From contig CM072341.1 of assembly GCA_036874045.1 (NCBI GenBank), positions 694,501-758,500 of the forward strand: DNA of 64,000 nt, written 5' to 3'. Numbering within the stretch: position 1 is the first letter of the stretch; each line of letters opens with the position of its first letter. Positions 41,181 to 53,530 of the stretch are shown piece after piece. This stretch comes from Cymodocea nodosa (lineage: Eukaryota > Streptophyta > Magnoliopsida > Alismatales > Cymodoceaceae). The notes beneath the pieces are model-generated. The model was not told the origin of the DNA. It ran no database searches and was given only the letters and a program-made list of their open reading frames with translations. The translations under genes and the position numbers were made by a program.

Positions 41181-41335
41181 GAGGATGTAAGCCTGGTTAG
41201 TTATATATCTTCACTCCACACACTATATATCAACCTCCTCTCTTCCTTTTCTCCTCACCTCTCTCTCTATCCCCCACAGACCTTCCTCCTCCTCCTCCTC
41301 CTCCTCCTCCTCCTCCTCTTTCTCCTCTGGTCCAG
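41168..41335 (+). promoter_or_regulatory. WAT1 core promoter and CT-rich leader
   Basis: TATA-like sequences stand at 41168-41178 and 41224-41230. They are followed by a C/T-rich stretch containing about eleven CTC/TCC triplets (41283-41318) just before the ATG at 41342. Y-patch/CT-rich leaders are common in plant genes. Which TATA is used cannot be decided from sequence. Confidence 0.5.
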
Positions 41336-41341
41336 TAACTA

Positions 41342-44300
41342 ATGGCGGACGCCGGGGCTGCGGGGAGGAGCATATGTGGCGTGCCGGAGAGGGTGCAGCT
41401 GCATGCGGCCATGCTGGCCCTGCAGTTTGGCTATGCTGGTTTCCATGTGGTCTCAAGGGCTGCCCTCAACATGGGCATCAGCAAGGTGGTCTTCCCAGTT
41501 TACAGAAACATCATCGCCTTCATCCTTCTCCTCCCCTTCGCTTACTTCCTAGAAAAGTATGTATTCCTTCTTCACTCACATATATATATATATAAACAAG
41601 CACAAACACACACGTACATACGTGTATATATATGTATGTATGATGGGTTTTGTATACATATATGTGCAGGAAGGATAGGCCTCCCATAAATCTCTCCACT
41701 GCTGTCAAATTCTTCCTCCTGGCTCTCTGTGGGTAAGAGTGTACTATATCAATCAAGAATACTCAGGCTTCAATCCAATCCTTCCTTCCTTTCTAGTATT
41801 GTGGAATATTGAAGAAAGATCAACTATATAGAGATACATACATATATATATATATGTCATCTATTCATTTATATATTTGCATGGAAATCGCTAGGATTAC
41901 TGCAAACCAGGGCTTCTACCTGCTCGGCCTGGACAACACATCCCCAACCTTTGCTTCTGCCATACAAAACTCTGTTCCAGCCATCACCTTCCTCATGGCT
42001 GCTGTCCTCAGGTAATCAATTAATTCATCATATATATATATATATATAAACCAACATAATATTGTATCAATAAATACCAGCAAAAAATATATATGTATAT
42101 GGTTTATATAATGCCAATGAATTATATATATATATATATAAATATAAATGAACAAAATATTTCCATCAATTTATATGTATAAATGAATAACAAGGTGTGA
42201 AATTTCATGGAGTGATCAGGAATACCATCTTTTTATCAATGTGCACGGTTTTTTCTTAGTGTTTGGGATTTTTTTACTTGTCGTCTAATTTTTTTTTGTA
42301 ATTACTGATATACCATTCAAAATTCATATTTACTTGTATGTCATTAAAAAAAACCTTTGTTTTACTTTGATGTATTAACTGCAAGGATATTCTTGAAAGA
42401 ATCATAAATTTTTAGCTATGTATAAATAAATTTGTATTTTTAAATGATGTATAAGTAAATATTGTCAAATTTTTAGATAATACATATAGAAGTGAAAAAT
42501 CCTGGTATTCTTGTCTGAGATCTTTATTATCATATCAAGAACGAAAATTGATATTTACAATTATTTCTCCCAAGTTCAGGATTGAGAAGCTTCGCCTAAA
42601 CCGAAGAGATGGGATCGGGAAGCTCGTCGGCACGCTGCTGTGCGTCGCCGGTGCGTCGGTGATCACTTTGTACAAAGGCCCGACCGTGTACAAGCCGTCG
42701 AGTCTCCACCCGCACAGCCTGGCGGTGAAGACGGCGGCGACGGCCAGCGGAGCGGGTGGGGGACTGTGGCTGCAGGGGGACGCCGACGGCAAGAACTGGA
42801 CGCTCGGGTGCATATACCTGATCTGCCATTGCTTGTCGTGGTCCGGCTGGCTGGTGCTTCAAGCGCCGGTGCTGAAGAAGTATCCGGCCAGGCTCTCCGT
42901 CACGTCCTACACGTGTTTCTTCGGCGTCATCCAGTTCCTGATCATCGCCGCCTTCCTCGAGAGGGACCTCGACGCCTGGACCTTCAAATCCGGCGGCGAG
43001 GTCTTCACCGTCCTCTACGCCGTAAGAAACCAGAACTTTCTTTCTACCACGGCAGGATAACTAAAAATATTATAGTTATTCATCCAATTAATTAAATATA
43101 TCAACTTAAAATCTATAAAAAAAAATATATTAAGTTTGATATATTTAAATTGTAGTATAATTGTATAAATACTTAAAATATTTTTAACTGCGAATGCTTG
43201 TAAGAACTCTTAACCAAAACTAATGTCTATGTAAATAATTTTAAATTTTTTCCATCAAGTCATCGTTATCAATTCTACACTAAAAGGCATGCATTTGTAA
43301 CTACTAAAGTGGCAATTATTTCTTCATGTGATAGATAGTGATTGCCATAAAATTTTCATAAAAAAGATCAAATGATATGAGGAGTCTTACAAATGCAAGG
43401 TACCAAAGGAAGCATTGACATAAATAAAGATTGGTGTAGGTAGCAATCATCCTTGTTAAACCTTTTGAATGGTCAACTACTCAAACAAATATTTTTATTC
43501 CTTGGGACTATATTATATATTTTTTCCACAGACTAGTGGAATTGATGAATGATTTGGTTGAGGTTCTAATCTACATATATTGATACAGATGCATGTATGT
43601 TGGTAGTGTTTCTAAATCATGGGCCATAACACACATATATTGCCAAACAAATGGGAAGCATATAAAAAGCCATTCTTTTCTTTTCTCTTTATTTTCTTTT
43701 TTCCTTTTGGACTCTCTTTTGCTTTATATTGGGTTCATTTTTAATGCAAAAATGAAACGATTTAATGCTTTGGAAGTCCGCCATTATTATTAATTAAGTT
43801 TTTAGGCAGTGGAATCCCTCACTCTTGACTTTGCACTAACTAGCTTGGTGATTGGATCAAAGGAAAGTAAGATGATCATCATTAGATCCAAGATTATCTA
43901 AAGAATTAAAAAGAAGCCCATGAAAGAAAAGCATGATCACATGTGTGCACTATATTTTCTGACACTGGTAATGCTCTGGTAATTTAATTAGTCAATGAAA
44001 ACAATACTCTCAGTCACTCTTAAGGTTCAAATATTAGACAATGTGAAAAAAAATGAGAAAGGATTTCCTGTCTCTTTTAATAAACCCTATCACATTAATG
44101 TATTGTGATTGATATGATATTGAAAAGGAAGAGATAAGGTTGGAAATATGAGATCTTCATTGAAAAATATTACTATACCATTATCAAAAAGATTCCAAAC
44201 AGAAGAACACATGTATATCTGGACTGTGAAGAATGTTAATGGAAGAAGAACACACACAAATGCAGATGATGATGCTGATGCTGATGCATATATATGTGTG

Positions 44301-44793
44301 GGTGTAGGGTTTTGTGGCCTCTGGGATTGCCTTTGCTGTTCAGATATGGTGCATCGACAGAGGTGGCCCGGTCTTTGTTGCTGTTTACCAACCAGTGCAG
44401 ACTCTTGTTGTTGCCATCATGGCCTCCATTGCTCTGGGGGAGGAGTTCTATCTTGGAGGGTTAGTCCTGGTCTTTTCCTTTCAGTTTGTGTTATTACCAT
44501 TATTAACTTATGCCCAACTATATAATTAGTGAAGTGCATATATGCCACTACTGATCAACAAACATGCATGTTTTTGTAGGATAATTGGGGCAGTGCTGAT
44601 CATAATAGGGCTTTACTTGGTTCTGTGGGGGAAGAGCCAGGAGAGAACATTTGCTGCAAAGGAGGCAGCAGACGTGCATGTCCCTAGTAATGATCAGCAT
44701 GACATGCACAGGCCAACACCACCTGCATCTCTCAAGCCATCCTCCTTAACTCAGCCACTTCTGCCTGCTTCATCATCCACAGATAATGTTTGA
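41342..44793 (+). CDS. WAT1: WAT1 (WALLS ARE THIN 1) vacuolar EamA-family transporter
   Basis: Exons 41342-41556, 41670-41732, 41895-42011, 42580-43021, 44308-44459 and 44580-44793 give 400 residues in phase. WAT1 is a tonoplast protein of the plant drug/metabolite (EamA) family. In Arabidopsis it exports auxin from the vacuole and is needed for fibre secondary walls. Landmarks along the chain are GVPERVQLHAAMLALQFGYA, GFHVVSRAALNMGISK, ITANQGFYLLGLDNTSPTFA, NWTLGCIYLICHCLSWSGWL, YPARLSVTSYTCFFGVIQFL, FAVQIWCIDRGGPVFVAVYQ and ALGEEFYLGGIIGAVLIIIG. The C-terminus keeps QPLLPASSSTDNV, like the TPLL..STDNV end I recall for the Arabidopsis protein. About ten membrane segments in two EamA halves are expected; the loop between them (residues about 165-195) is Gly/Ala/Ser-rich and GC-rich. 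The near-complete identity of conserved blocks marks it as WAT1 itself rather than a distant relative. No damage is visible. Confidence 0.95.
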
Positions 44794-44799
44794 GTAAAA

Positions 44800-47700
44800 G
44801 AGAGAGAGAGAACACATCTCAGCTACTGCCATGCATGCTGTGTGGAAGAAGAAGACGAAGAAGAAGAAGTGGAGGACAAGTGGGTGACTAAGAAAAGTGA
44901 AGTGAAGTGGTTTTGCTTGCCTAAGGGAATGGTAAAAGATAGGATGATGTGGGTAACTTGTCCTTTTGATTTGTGGGACGTTGTTTTGTTCTAGGGGCTT
45001 TGTTGCTGTTGTTACTTTGTGTGGTTGAAAAGGCTATAGTAAAGCCTTCTGGCGTGCTTGTTCTTGTCTCTTGAAAAGCTTGCTCTCCTTTTCCCCTTTG
45101 ATTTACCATTCTCCATGAACCAATCCATGTATGGTGGTGGGCATTAATGAATGACTTCTTTCGTGTTATTGTGGAGATATAATCACACACACACACGCAC
45201 ACACACACACAAAACACTATCTCATGTTACTTTTTGGATTGGGCTCGGGCCAGCCCACCTAAAATGTAAACATGGTCACAATTCAAGGAAGCCTGTTGAA
45301 AAGTGAAGCCCAACGTTATTAGCCCATGACTAGCCCAACCTAAGTCTCTCTTCTTTCAGATTATTAGGGATGTAAATTATATATTGAAAGTTCTTTTTAT
45401 AAAGTTAAGAGATTATCTTGTGTTCTGAATCTGGAAGTTCAAACTCACGACCAAAGAAAATAAAGAGTGTTCCCTTATCACATCAAGATACACATATATT
45501 GAAGGTTGAATGTTGGTGATGCTCCCATGAAACTAGGGTTATAGATAAGAATAAAAGTTCCCTTCTAAACTAATGTAAACCAAACAAACTTGGGAGAGAT
45601 ATGCACATCCTCCACAACTCAAAATGGATTCCTTCCATCAGCACATGGAATACTAACAATGTCACATATCCTTTAGTCAAGCTTGAAGTTTTTCTTTTTG
45701 AAATGACAATGATTTTTTTTTTTCATTCTCCATGATTCGAATTTTGAAAGAGATTACGAGTACCACCACACTGTCAATTGATTATGAGATTATAAATTTT
45801 TTTTTTGGGTGGGGGGGGGGCTTGGGTTGTGCTGTTTGAAAAATTTATATAAAAAATGTTCAGAATGTAAATAAGAACCTTTATATAAGACAGAAAATTC
45901 AATTAAAAAAAAAGGGATGAGTAAAAAAATATTATTAAAAATTGAAACCCTAAACCACCCCATCCTTCCCCTTCCCTCCCTTCTCCTTCAGCCTCACCCT
46001 ACCACTCCCCTCCTTGACCTATGTAGGTGATTGAAAGGAATGAATACAAAAACTATTATTAAAAACAAAATTTCATCTTATTAATATTTACTATTTATGA
46101 TTTTCAATAGATAAAAATGAAATTTAATATTAGTAGTTTATGCACGTTTAATTTATACATTTTATTAATATTTAATTCTTTTTTTTATTCTTTGCTATGC
46201 ACAGAGATACATTTTGCAACTCCTTGTTTCTTCCGCTACCCACATTTGCTTCATCTATGAGACCAAAGTGTGTTGGAGAGGAGGCTAAGATTATATCTAG
46301 ATCCTTAAAGCAAGAGAATACTATTTTGGTGGATACTTGAGGTAGAGCAGGTAGCTTGTGGTTTAGTTGGGATTCATCTGTTAATGTAGCAATTATGTAT
46401 ATGAAAACAAATTTGTTGTAGTAACCAGAATCGGCGACCCAAGAATGTGACGTTTGGTTTGTGATATTCATGGTCCACTTAGGGGGGAAGACAGTGTTTG
46501 TTTTGGAGCTTGTGCTCTGATACGTGTGGAAGAAAATGGAGAGCCTATCATGTGTATGGGTGATATATAGAAGGCTAATAGAAGTGGATAACACTTGGTT
46601 TTTGAGAGGCTTAAAATCAGGTATGAGCTACAAATGAGTAGTGGGAACTACACCATAAAGTAAGAATTGTAGTGCTACCAAAGCTTTTTAAGTGAACATG
46701 CACTGATCATTGTAAACATAGACGTTTAGAGAAGAACTATGAAAGAAGGTTCAGGAATAGGAATTTAATTTAATGACTAAAACAAATGTTATTGATCTCA
46801 ACTATGATGGTGGTAGAGACAACATAAAAATTATATATATAGAGACACATGGATAAATCTCTCTTTTAAAAGAATATATATGACAATATAATACTTCTTA
46901 GTAGTATATAAGTAAAAAAATCTTAAAATATTTTTTTTTATCTCACTCTTAAATAACACCAAAGTTGATGCGAAGGGCTTCCAACCAGAGAAAAGAAACA
47001 GAGAATAGTAGAAATTTGTTGGACAGTGGACTATTGAGAGAGGGAGGGAGGAGGCAAGCGAGTAAATAATTCTGTTATGGTAGTAAAAATCATTGCTAAG
47101 GATTGCGAGCTAGCTGAATCCCCCACTCCACTCCCCTCTTTATTATTATTATTATTATTATTAAAGAATAATAAAAATGAGCATCATGCATGAAACCCAA
47201 TCCTTCACTCCAACTCTCTCCTTCCCCAACTTGATCAAATCTTCTTTTGTTTTGTTGGTTGGTCATGTTTGTCCAATAATCTCACCCACCAGTACATATA
47301 CTTTTGGCACAAGTACCATACACCTAACCCACAAGCAAGCATAGAAGAAAAAGGTATGAAGAGTCAAAAACATTAAATTACTATGGTAGAGATTACAAAG
47401 TTTAATTCAAAATCAGTAAGTGAGTGAAGGAATCCATTATTATACAATTACATGTACTATTCGTTTCATAGTCAATGTAAGACTTTTTTAATATTTTTCT
47501 TCATTTATGACTTATTTGTATACTTACAAATATTCACAGATAAATATACATGAATTTGCTTTGATATTAGATGAGAATTTCTGAAATATTTCATTTCAAA
47601 ATTAACTGACAACGGGTAAAGAAATTCATCATATATATATTAACTTAAAATTTATTTTTACGGTTTAAAACTATAAGTATCTTATAAGTGGATGAATATA

Positions 47701-48180
47701 AATATATGTAAAATATTTTATCTTAAAATCAATTGATATTAAATAAGTGTATCTATCATTGTATAAGCCTTGTTCTATTCCTTTAATTCGTTTAATTCAC
47801 TCCCTTTCCTTGGAAGCCAAGCATATTTTCCTCCTTCAACGGAGCAGCAACAACAGTGACAAGAGTGGCAATTAACCAGCTCTCTGGTTCACAGCTGCTG
47901 CAACTGATCACACACCAATGCAATCCGAATGATTGATGCGATTAATGGGTGTTCAATTTGATGTGCAAAGAATCAAAAGAAATGGCAACCAATCGGAGGT
48001 AAACTGGATGAACGCATAATATATATATATATGTACATGTCGATCTCGATCGATACACTGGTTATTAATCACTTCTATGGGAGTAGTTGTGCAGGATTAG
48101 AGATCGATCCAAGTCAGGAGAGATGAAAAGAATATTCAACGACCGCAGAAAGAGGAGGAATCTTATGGCTTGGTACTTCT
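44800..48180. other. intergenic, no gene recognised
   Basis: The start is the WAT1 3' untranslated region, with AG and GAA runs and an (AC)n run at 45184-45210. GCCCA-type words cluster at 45240-45340. The 140-codon minus-strand frame at 46172-46594 has no domain I recognise; its SHSWVADSGYYNK piece is faintly like the protease start of copia Pol, but too weak to call. (TTA)n lies at 47137-47163. Confidence 0.5.
47400..47790 (+). repeat. dispersed repeat R1, two adjacent copies
   Basis: 'ttaattcaaaatcagtaagtg', 'tcatagtcaatgtaagactt', 'cttcatttatgacttatttg', 'atacatgaatttgctttgat' and 'aaaattaactgacaacgggt' appear in the usual order. They are followed by 'ttcatcatatatatattaac' and 'ttaaaatcaattgatattaa' from a second copy. 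Confidence 0.6.
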
Positions 48181-49137
48181 TCAGTAATGGCAATCGACCA
48201 GTGCTGATGTGGTGAAGAGGAGGGGTTGTTGCTTGTTCCCGAACGGGAAGGCGCCGGTGACCATGTTAGCCGGAGACGTCTTGGGGAAGACATCGGATCG
48301 GTCGTCGTCCGTGGGGGCGGGGAGGTTTAGATCCAATGATAGAAGATCGATCTTCTGCTTCTTCGCTTCTTCGGGGGATCCTTGTTGTGTGGTCGTCGTG
48401 ATCGGCCGGTGCCGCCTCATGTGGCCTCCGAGGGCCTGCCCCGATGAGAATTCCGACCCGCATATGGAGCACTCGTGCACCCTCGACTTGTTGGCGGCCT
48501 TGTTGTTGTTAATTGGAGGACTGATATGGAGGGAATACTCTTCCTCAATCTCCTTCTTATCTTCTATCGCCGGAACCGGCGTCGTCGCCGCCGTCGTCTT
48601 GGGCTTCTTGTGGCTGGCGCGGTGCCCGCCAAGCGCTTGGAACGATGGGAAGCACTTGTTGCACGTCCTACACTCATAGAGGTAGAAATCCGTCTTACCG
48701 TTGGTGGTGGCAGTGTTCGTCGCCGCTTCGGCGAACCTCCGGCTGTTGAATTTCTCCCCTCCGGCGGCACCCCGGCGGTCTTCCTCCCTCGGTACATACG
48801 ACGGCTTAAGCTCGACGGTTTCCGACCCCTGGCCTCGGGCGAGAAGTATCAAGCATTTGGCCATGTCCTCTTCTTCCTCCGTTGCGCTCCCAGGCAACTC
48901 GGTGGGGGTCGTCGTCAGGGAGGAAGAAGAAGAAGAAGAAGAAGAAGAAGAAGAAGGAGAAGGAGAAGCCAGGCCGACGAGTGACGTCAAGTGTAGCCTC
49001 TGACGCTTGGCCCTCTTCCCTTTCCCGACCACTTGGTGGTTGTTGTTGCTGCCGTCGCTGCTGTTGTTTTCTGCAGGAGCTTCGACCAGCAACCTTTCTT
49101 CCATGGAAAAATCGGAGGAAGAAGATAGAAGAGACAT
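48181..49137 (-). CDS. C2H2 zinc-finger transcriptional repressor, ZAT-type (C1-2i) with EAR motif
   Basis: Intronless, 318 residues. Order of parts: basic KGKRAKRQRL nuclear-localisation/B-box region (39-48), a serine tract (62-73), acidic EEEED, the conserved DMAKCLILLARG (91-102), finger 1 (156-176, CRTCNKCFPSFQALGGHRASH) and finger 2 (223-243, CSICGSEFSSGQALGGHMRRH). Both fingers carry the plant-specific QALGGH helix. The end has LLSLDLNLPAP (265-275), an EAR repression motif. Proteins of this layout (ZAT5/11/14/18 relatives) repress target genes, often in abiotic stress. No introns is usual for the family. The start is the first ATG downstream of the TATA box at 49363-49370; a second ATG 11 codons on (49104) is also usable. 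The serine tract is coded by a GAA/TTC-type run at 48918-48965 and is likely length-variable. Confidence 0.93.
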   Translation of the reverse strand: MSLLSSSSDFSMEERLLVEAPAENNSSDGSNNNHQVVGKGKRAKRQRLHLTSLVGLASPSPSSSSSSSSSSSSLTTTPTELPGSATEEEEDMAKCLILLARGQGSETVELKPSYVPREEDRRGAAGGEKFNSRRFAEAATNTATTNGKTDFYLYECRTCNKCFPSFQALGGHRASHKKPKTTAATTPVPAIEDKKEIEEEYSLHISPPINNNKAANKSRVHECSICGSEFSSGQALGGHMRRHRPITTTTQQGSPEEAKKQKIDLLSLDLNLPAPTDDDRSDVFPKTSPANMVTGAFPFGNKQQPLLFTTSALVDCHY

Positions 49138-49362
49138 GGGCAAGGGAGAGGGTGAATCAGGAGATGTGGGCAAGCATGTCTGTGCGTCTATACAAATATA
49201 TATAAATAGAATTAGAGAGAGAGAGAGAGAGAGAGAGGTAGAATTTGGGAAGGGTGAGGAAATCGATAGCCACCAATAGATCAAGGGTTGGTCTGGAGTG
49301 ACGGATGAGCAAGTGATGGAGGAGAAAGCAAAGGTGAGAGTGGGAGGCAAGTGGTAGCGTCG

Positions 49363-49370
49363 TATTTATA
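49363..49370 (-). promoter_or_regulatory. TATA box of the C2H2 zinc-finger gene
   Basis: TATAAATA on the minus strand, about 226 bases upstream of the chosen ATG (49137). The leader it implies contains an (AG/CT)n run at 49213-49237 and no ATG before 49137. Confidence 0.65.
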
Positions 49371-49859
49371 GCGAAGATTACAGATCAACAAAGTTCCACA
49401 TCAGAAGTGACAGGAAGGTGAAGTAGTTAATTATAGATTTAATATCATTATGTACATGTTCTCGTTGTTTCACGGTTAATCGATTTTAAGATAAGCTTTA
49501 ACTTCGCATTAGAGTTTGATTCGTGCACGTTGCTCTTAAGAAATTTGTAAGTAAGACAAAGTTACAAGTGTGGGAAGGTGTTGAACAACATGATCTTATA
49601 TCGAGAGTAATATGGCTAAACATGAACCTAATTTTTCAACATGAGCTACTGTCGAAAATGATGTATTGAATTTACTTCGATATGTTATTTTATGATATTA
49701 ATTATGTGATTCCCAGAAGTAGCAATGCCACTAGAAACGTATACACTTGCATATGATTCACGACAAAGGCAAAAGAGTATACCGAATTAATTTTCATCAT
49801 ATCGTTTTTAGAAAATTATAGTACTAAAAAATGTTGAATGTCTATATTTACATTTTTAG

Positions 49860-50260
49860 TCAAATCCTCCATGACCCAATCAAAACTAGTTAACAATAAG
49901 TGATTAGGTCTAACCACATATAAGACCAAGTTCTGTGCTTTTTTTTTATATCGATGTGAGATTTTATCACAACGTATCATTTCACTTGTGGCTTCTTCTA
50001 TTTTTTATGAATATAAGTGGTTCATAAGGGAAATCAGCTTTGATAATGTTTGAAAATCAAATTTGAGATCAATTGACAAATAAGTGATGGGTTTTCCTTC
50101 AGGTGCCCAAACACACTCTTCACTTACTTTTTATATTTTCTATACTCACAACGAGAACCAACTTTGATATCAAGTAAAACTTTAAAATTTAAAATTAGTT
50201 GACAATAAATAACGGATTTAACCTCATATAAAGTTATGTTCTATTTCTTTTGTATGATTT
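49860..50260 (+). repeat. dispersed repeat R1, two adjacent copies
   Basis: 'aactagttaacaataagtga', 'ttaggtctaaccacatataa', 'gaccaagttctgtgcttttt', 'atcgatgtgagattttatca', 'gtatcatttcacttgtgg' and 'gaatataagtggttcataag' are followed by 'tttgataatgtttgaaaatc' and 'gagatcaattgacaaataag'. The block then repeats ('gataccaa...ttagttgacaataaataacgg'). Confidence 0.6.
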
Positions 50261-51226
50261 TGCCTTAAAAAAACTTAACCTTTTCTTTTTCTCAATTGAA
50301 GATGAGTTTTTTTTTTTTTTTAAAAAAAATCAGAATCTTCCATGTATTCATAGCACAACAAAAGTTATAATTGATGATGAGTAGAACATTAGTGGCCTTT
50401 TCAAATGAACGGCAGTGGTTTAGTTAATTCCTTATCTTTTATTAAAAATTCTCCATCTTTAACATGTGTCTTTTATTTCTTGGGTGGTTGAAGTCCACGG
50501 CAACCATACTTTTGGTTTCGGACAAGCAAATGCTGATGAGTGGCAGTGGAGCCACCCCCAAACTGTCGCATCGGAGTAAAAACAATAATTTTATTATTCT
50601 TTAATAATAATAATAATAACAATAATAATAATAATATGTCATGTGCTTCACGGCCCACACCCCTCTTCTTTCCAACCACCGAAGAACACCCAACACCTGC
50701 AACACTCTTGGACTATTCAATACTTTCTTGTGACTTAACTTACGTTTATAGCTTAAAATTAATTAATAATAAATAAAAATTTATGGTACATAAGTCCAAT
50801 AAAATCTGTCTCTACCTCAAGATTGGAATGACCTAATCTTTGCAACAGGTGAGTGGCCACTGGTTTCCAATGGATTATAAAAAGGAGTAAAAGTGATAAC
50901 AGTTTGCAGAGTTTAAGAGAAGCTTTGAATTTTAGATGAGAGAAAACAAAAAAAAGAAGAAATTGTTGCTTCTATAATTTTAGTTAATTAATCTAGAAGC
51001 TGCTTATGTCCAATAAAAAAAACCAAACAAGTTGCTGATCACTTTTCTCTGTTAATGTATTTTCAATCCAAAATCTATCACTGTACAAGAAGTAGTGGTT
51101 CCAGTAAATCCTAAAGCTGGACACAAATAGTTCTTCTTCTTCTTCTTCTTCTTGTAGAATCCATGATTGTGTTTCTGAAAAAGAGGACCAATTCTTTCAG
51201 AAGTTGGGGTGAGTGAGAGTTTTGGT

Positions 51227-51374
51227 CAGTACACCTAAAGAGAGCAGGAAAAAAAAGCAGCTCGTCCGTAGCTTTCAAACTTATGTTGAAATCTACAGTA
51301 CAGTACACCTAAAGAGAGCAGGGAAAACAAGCAGCTCTTCCGTAGCTTTCAAGCTTGCGTGTTAAAATCTACGG
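51227..51374. repeat. tandem duplication, 74-bp unit, two copies
   Basis: 'cagtacacctaaagagagca', 'agcagctcgtccgtagcttt' and 'gttgaaatctacagtacagt' recur 74 bases later as 'cagtacacctaaagagagca', 'agcagctcttccgtagcttt' and 'gttaaaatctacggtacagt'. Confidence 0.9.
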
Positions 51375-51859
51375 TACAGTACAGTAGAGAGAGTATTACA
51401 GTTTCTTTACATCAACACAGAAGCTACCACTTGTTGAAATTGCTCCAAGTAGAAGAAATGGGTTCTTCATTTTTACAGATGCAGCATGCGAGTTTGGAAA
51501 ATTCCAAGGATGAATCGGAATAAAAGCACCATAAGTGAAAATATAGAAGCACAACTTGGTACATGCATGCAACTACCCCTACCTTGTTCAATGCTTCCGA
51601 GTTGAACAGCTCATCCATGTGTTCGGACCACTTGGGCAGCACTGAATGTTTGATTTGCAGCAGTGAAATGGTTGTAGAAGTAGGGACTGTTAAGTTTGTG
51701 TGATTTGATACGAGCGAACAAACCCATGATTAATTAAGCTAACAGGTTTCTTGTTAGATATGAGTTTGTAATTTTTTGTTTGGTTTTGAATATGATTCCA
51801 TTGGAAATAATCCTACGTTATTTAAGTAGAAATTGAATCTGAACTTATATATGTTTATT

Positions 51860-52040
51860 CTCTTTACTTATTATCAATTAATTTTGAGTTAGAAATTTCT
51901 ATGGTATCCAAATACACTTGTATATTAAAATAAGTGTTAAAAGGAATTACACATTAAGTAGAGATTGAGCTTGGATTTATATGTTAGTTCTTTTCATTTA
52001 TTATTAATTAGTTTTGAATTAAAATTTTACAAGTTCTCTC
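51860..52040 (+). repeat. dispersed repeat R1, partial copies
   Basis: 'cttattatcaattaattttg' with 'agttagaaatttctatgg' recurs as 'tttattattaattagttttg' with 'aattaaaattttacaagtt'. Confidence 0.45.
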
Positions 52041-53124
52041 TTTTGTTAAAGGTTTTACAGCTGTGTTATCTATTATTATAATCCAACATGATTCTTTCTG
52101 AAGAGAAAATATCAAGGGATGTTGGTTTTGTTGGTTGAAATCTGTAGGTTTTTTTTTGGTTGGAAGAATTAAACAATGAGTTTCTCTTCATGTTCTGAAC
52201 ATGATCTTCTTAAAATTGCAAACTAGGAGGGCCTGTAACATGAAGAGATTATTTTCATCTTTGCAGAAGCAAATCTCTTCTTTCACCAATTGTTCCCAGC
52301 CATTTATCTTTCCTTCCATGAGTTGTGGATGGAATTTTTCTTCAAATATATATCAGAGTAAGTGGTGCACGTAGTGTGTGGGAGTCAATGCCATCACCTT
52401 CTTCTTCTCTCTCTCTCTCTCTCTATCAAGACACTCAAAGCCCTCTCTATTCTTTTGTAATCTGCACGTATTCTTATCATCATGAAAAAGTAAAGTGTAG
52501 GCAAGCTTATTCATTTCTGATGGTAAGTAGTATGAAGGCACTTAAGGACTTTAAATGTGCCTTTGGAAATTAAGGTGCTTTATATTCTTCACTTACGTAG
52601 ATTTTGATGTATTAAATGAAATTTTTTTTAATGTTCTGAAAGTAACAATTCGTGTTGAAATTAAGAAGCAAAGTTTTCCTACTTGCCTTAGATTTTCGCT
52701 TCATAGTTTGCTAGAGTTGAATCTATTCTATTTGCCAAATGCACTCTAAAGTGATGGATGCCTCATACCCAAGTCATGGTTCATTCATAAAGCCAAAGCA
52801 AGGAAGATGGCAACGTGTGACTCTCACTTCACCACACCCACCAGCAACTAATCAAGACATGCATGCACACATACATGTGGGTTTAATTGTGTATATTCTT
52901 AATTTCTTCCTTTGAAGCAACTAATTAAGCAAGCTTTGCATGGATGTGGTGAGCTCACACAGTACGTTTCATTTTCTTTGAAAAAAGAAAGGAAATTGAG
53001 TTCATACAGCAGTAGAGTGGTGGTAGTGGTGAAGGTGGGAGTGGTGGAGGAAGTGGCTGTGGTTTTAGTTCCACTTGGGAGTTGGAACTAATGCCTTTAA
53101 GAGTGGTGTGGGATATGAAAGCCC

Positions 53125-53126
<2 letters not shown>

Positions 53127-53156
<30 letters not shown>
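53127..53156. repeat. poly-C tract of 30 bases
   Basis: An uninterrupted C run (G on the other strand) between 'gaaagcccaa' and 'ttaggagtta'. Its exact length is vulnerable to sequencing error. Confidence 0.85.
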
Positions 53157-53469
53157 TTAGGAGTTAAAGGTGACCAATGACTTTACAACAACCCCACCCA
53201 ACATTAGGTACACACCTGCCTACCCACCTTTAGAAGATGTATTTGATCTCTCATGACATGCAAGTGCTAGTTCTACTGATACCACTACTAAAAATCAACT
53301 GGTAGTTAGTACTAACAAGAAGTCTAAAACTCACACTTGCCTTTGCTTGTTCTCCCTTTTCTTTTTTGATTATAACAGTGTTTGTATTGCATTCAAACAA
53401 CTTAAAACTTTCTTTCCTTAAGAGTCTTATGAAATAAAAAATAGTTGTATTATACATTGTTTATGAACC

Positions 53470-53470
<1 letters not shown>

Positions 53471-53514
<44 letters not shown>

Positions 53515-53530
53515 TCTCTCTCTCTCTCTC
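53471..53530. repeat. compound microsatellite (TC)n(AC)n(TC)n
   Basis: Three pure dinucleotide runs abut: TC to about 53492, AC to about 53513, then TC to 53530. Confidence 0.95.

Noticed and set aside
42596..43095. Frames on both strands overlapping WAT1 exon 4
   Set aside because: They are shadows of a GC-rich exon whose correct frame matches WAT1 throughout.
46172..46594. 140-codon minus-strand frame, possible copia Pol fragment
   Set aside because: Only a short stretch (SHSWVADSG) faintly resembles a retroelement protease start; no second motif supports it.
48475..49205. Plus-strand frames with poly-Arg, poly-Lys or poly-Glu
   Set aside because: They are antisense readings of the serine tract and flanks of the C2H2 gene.
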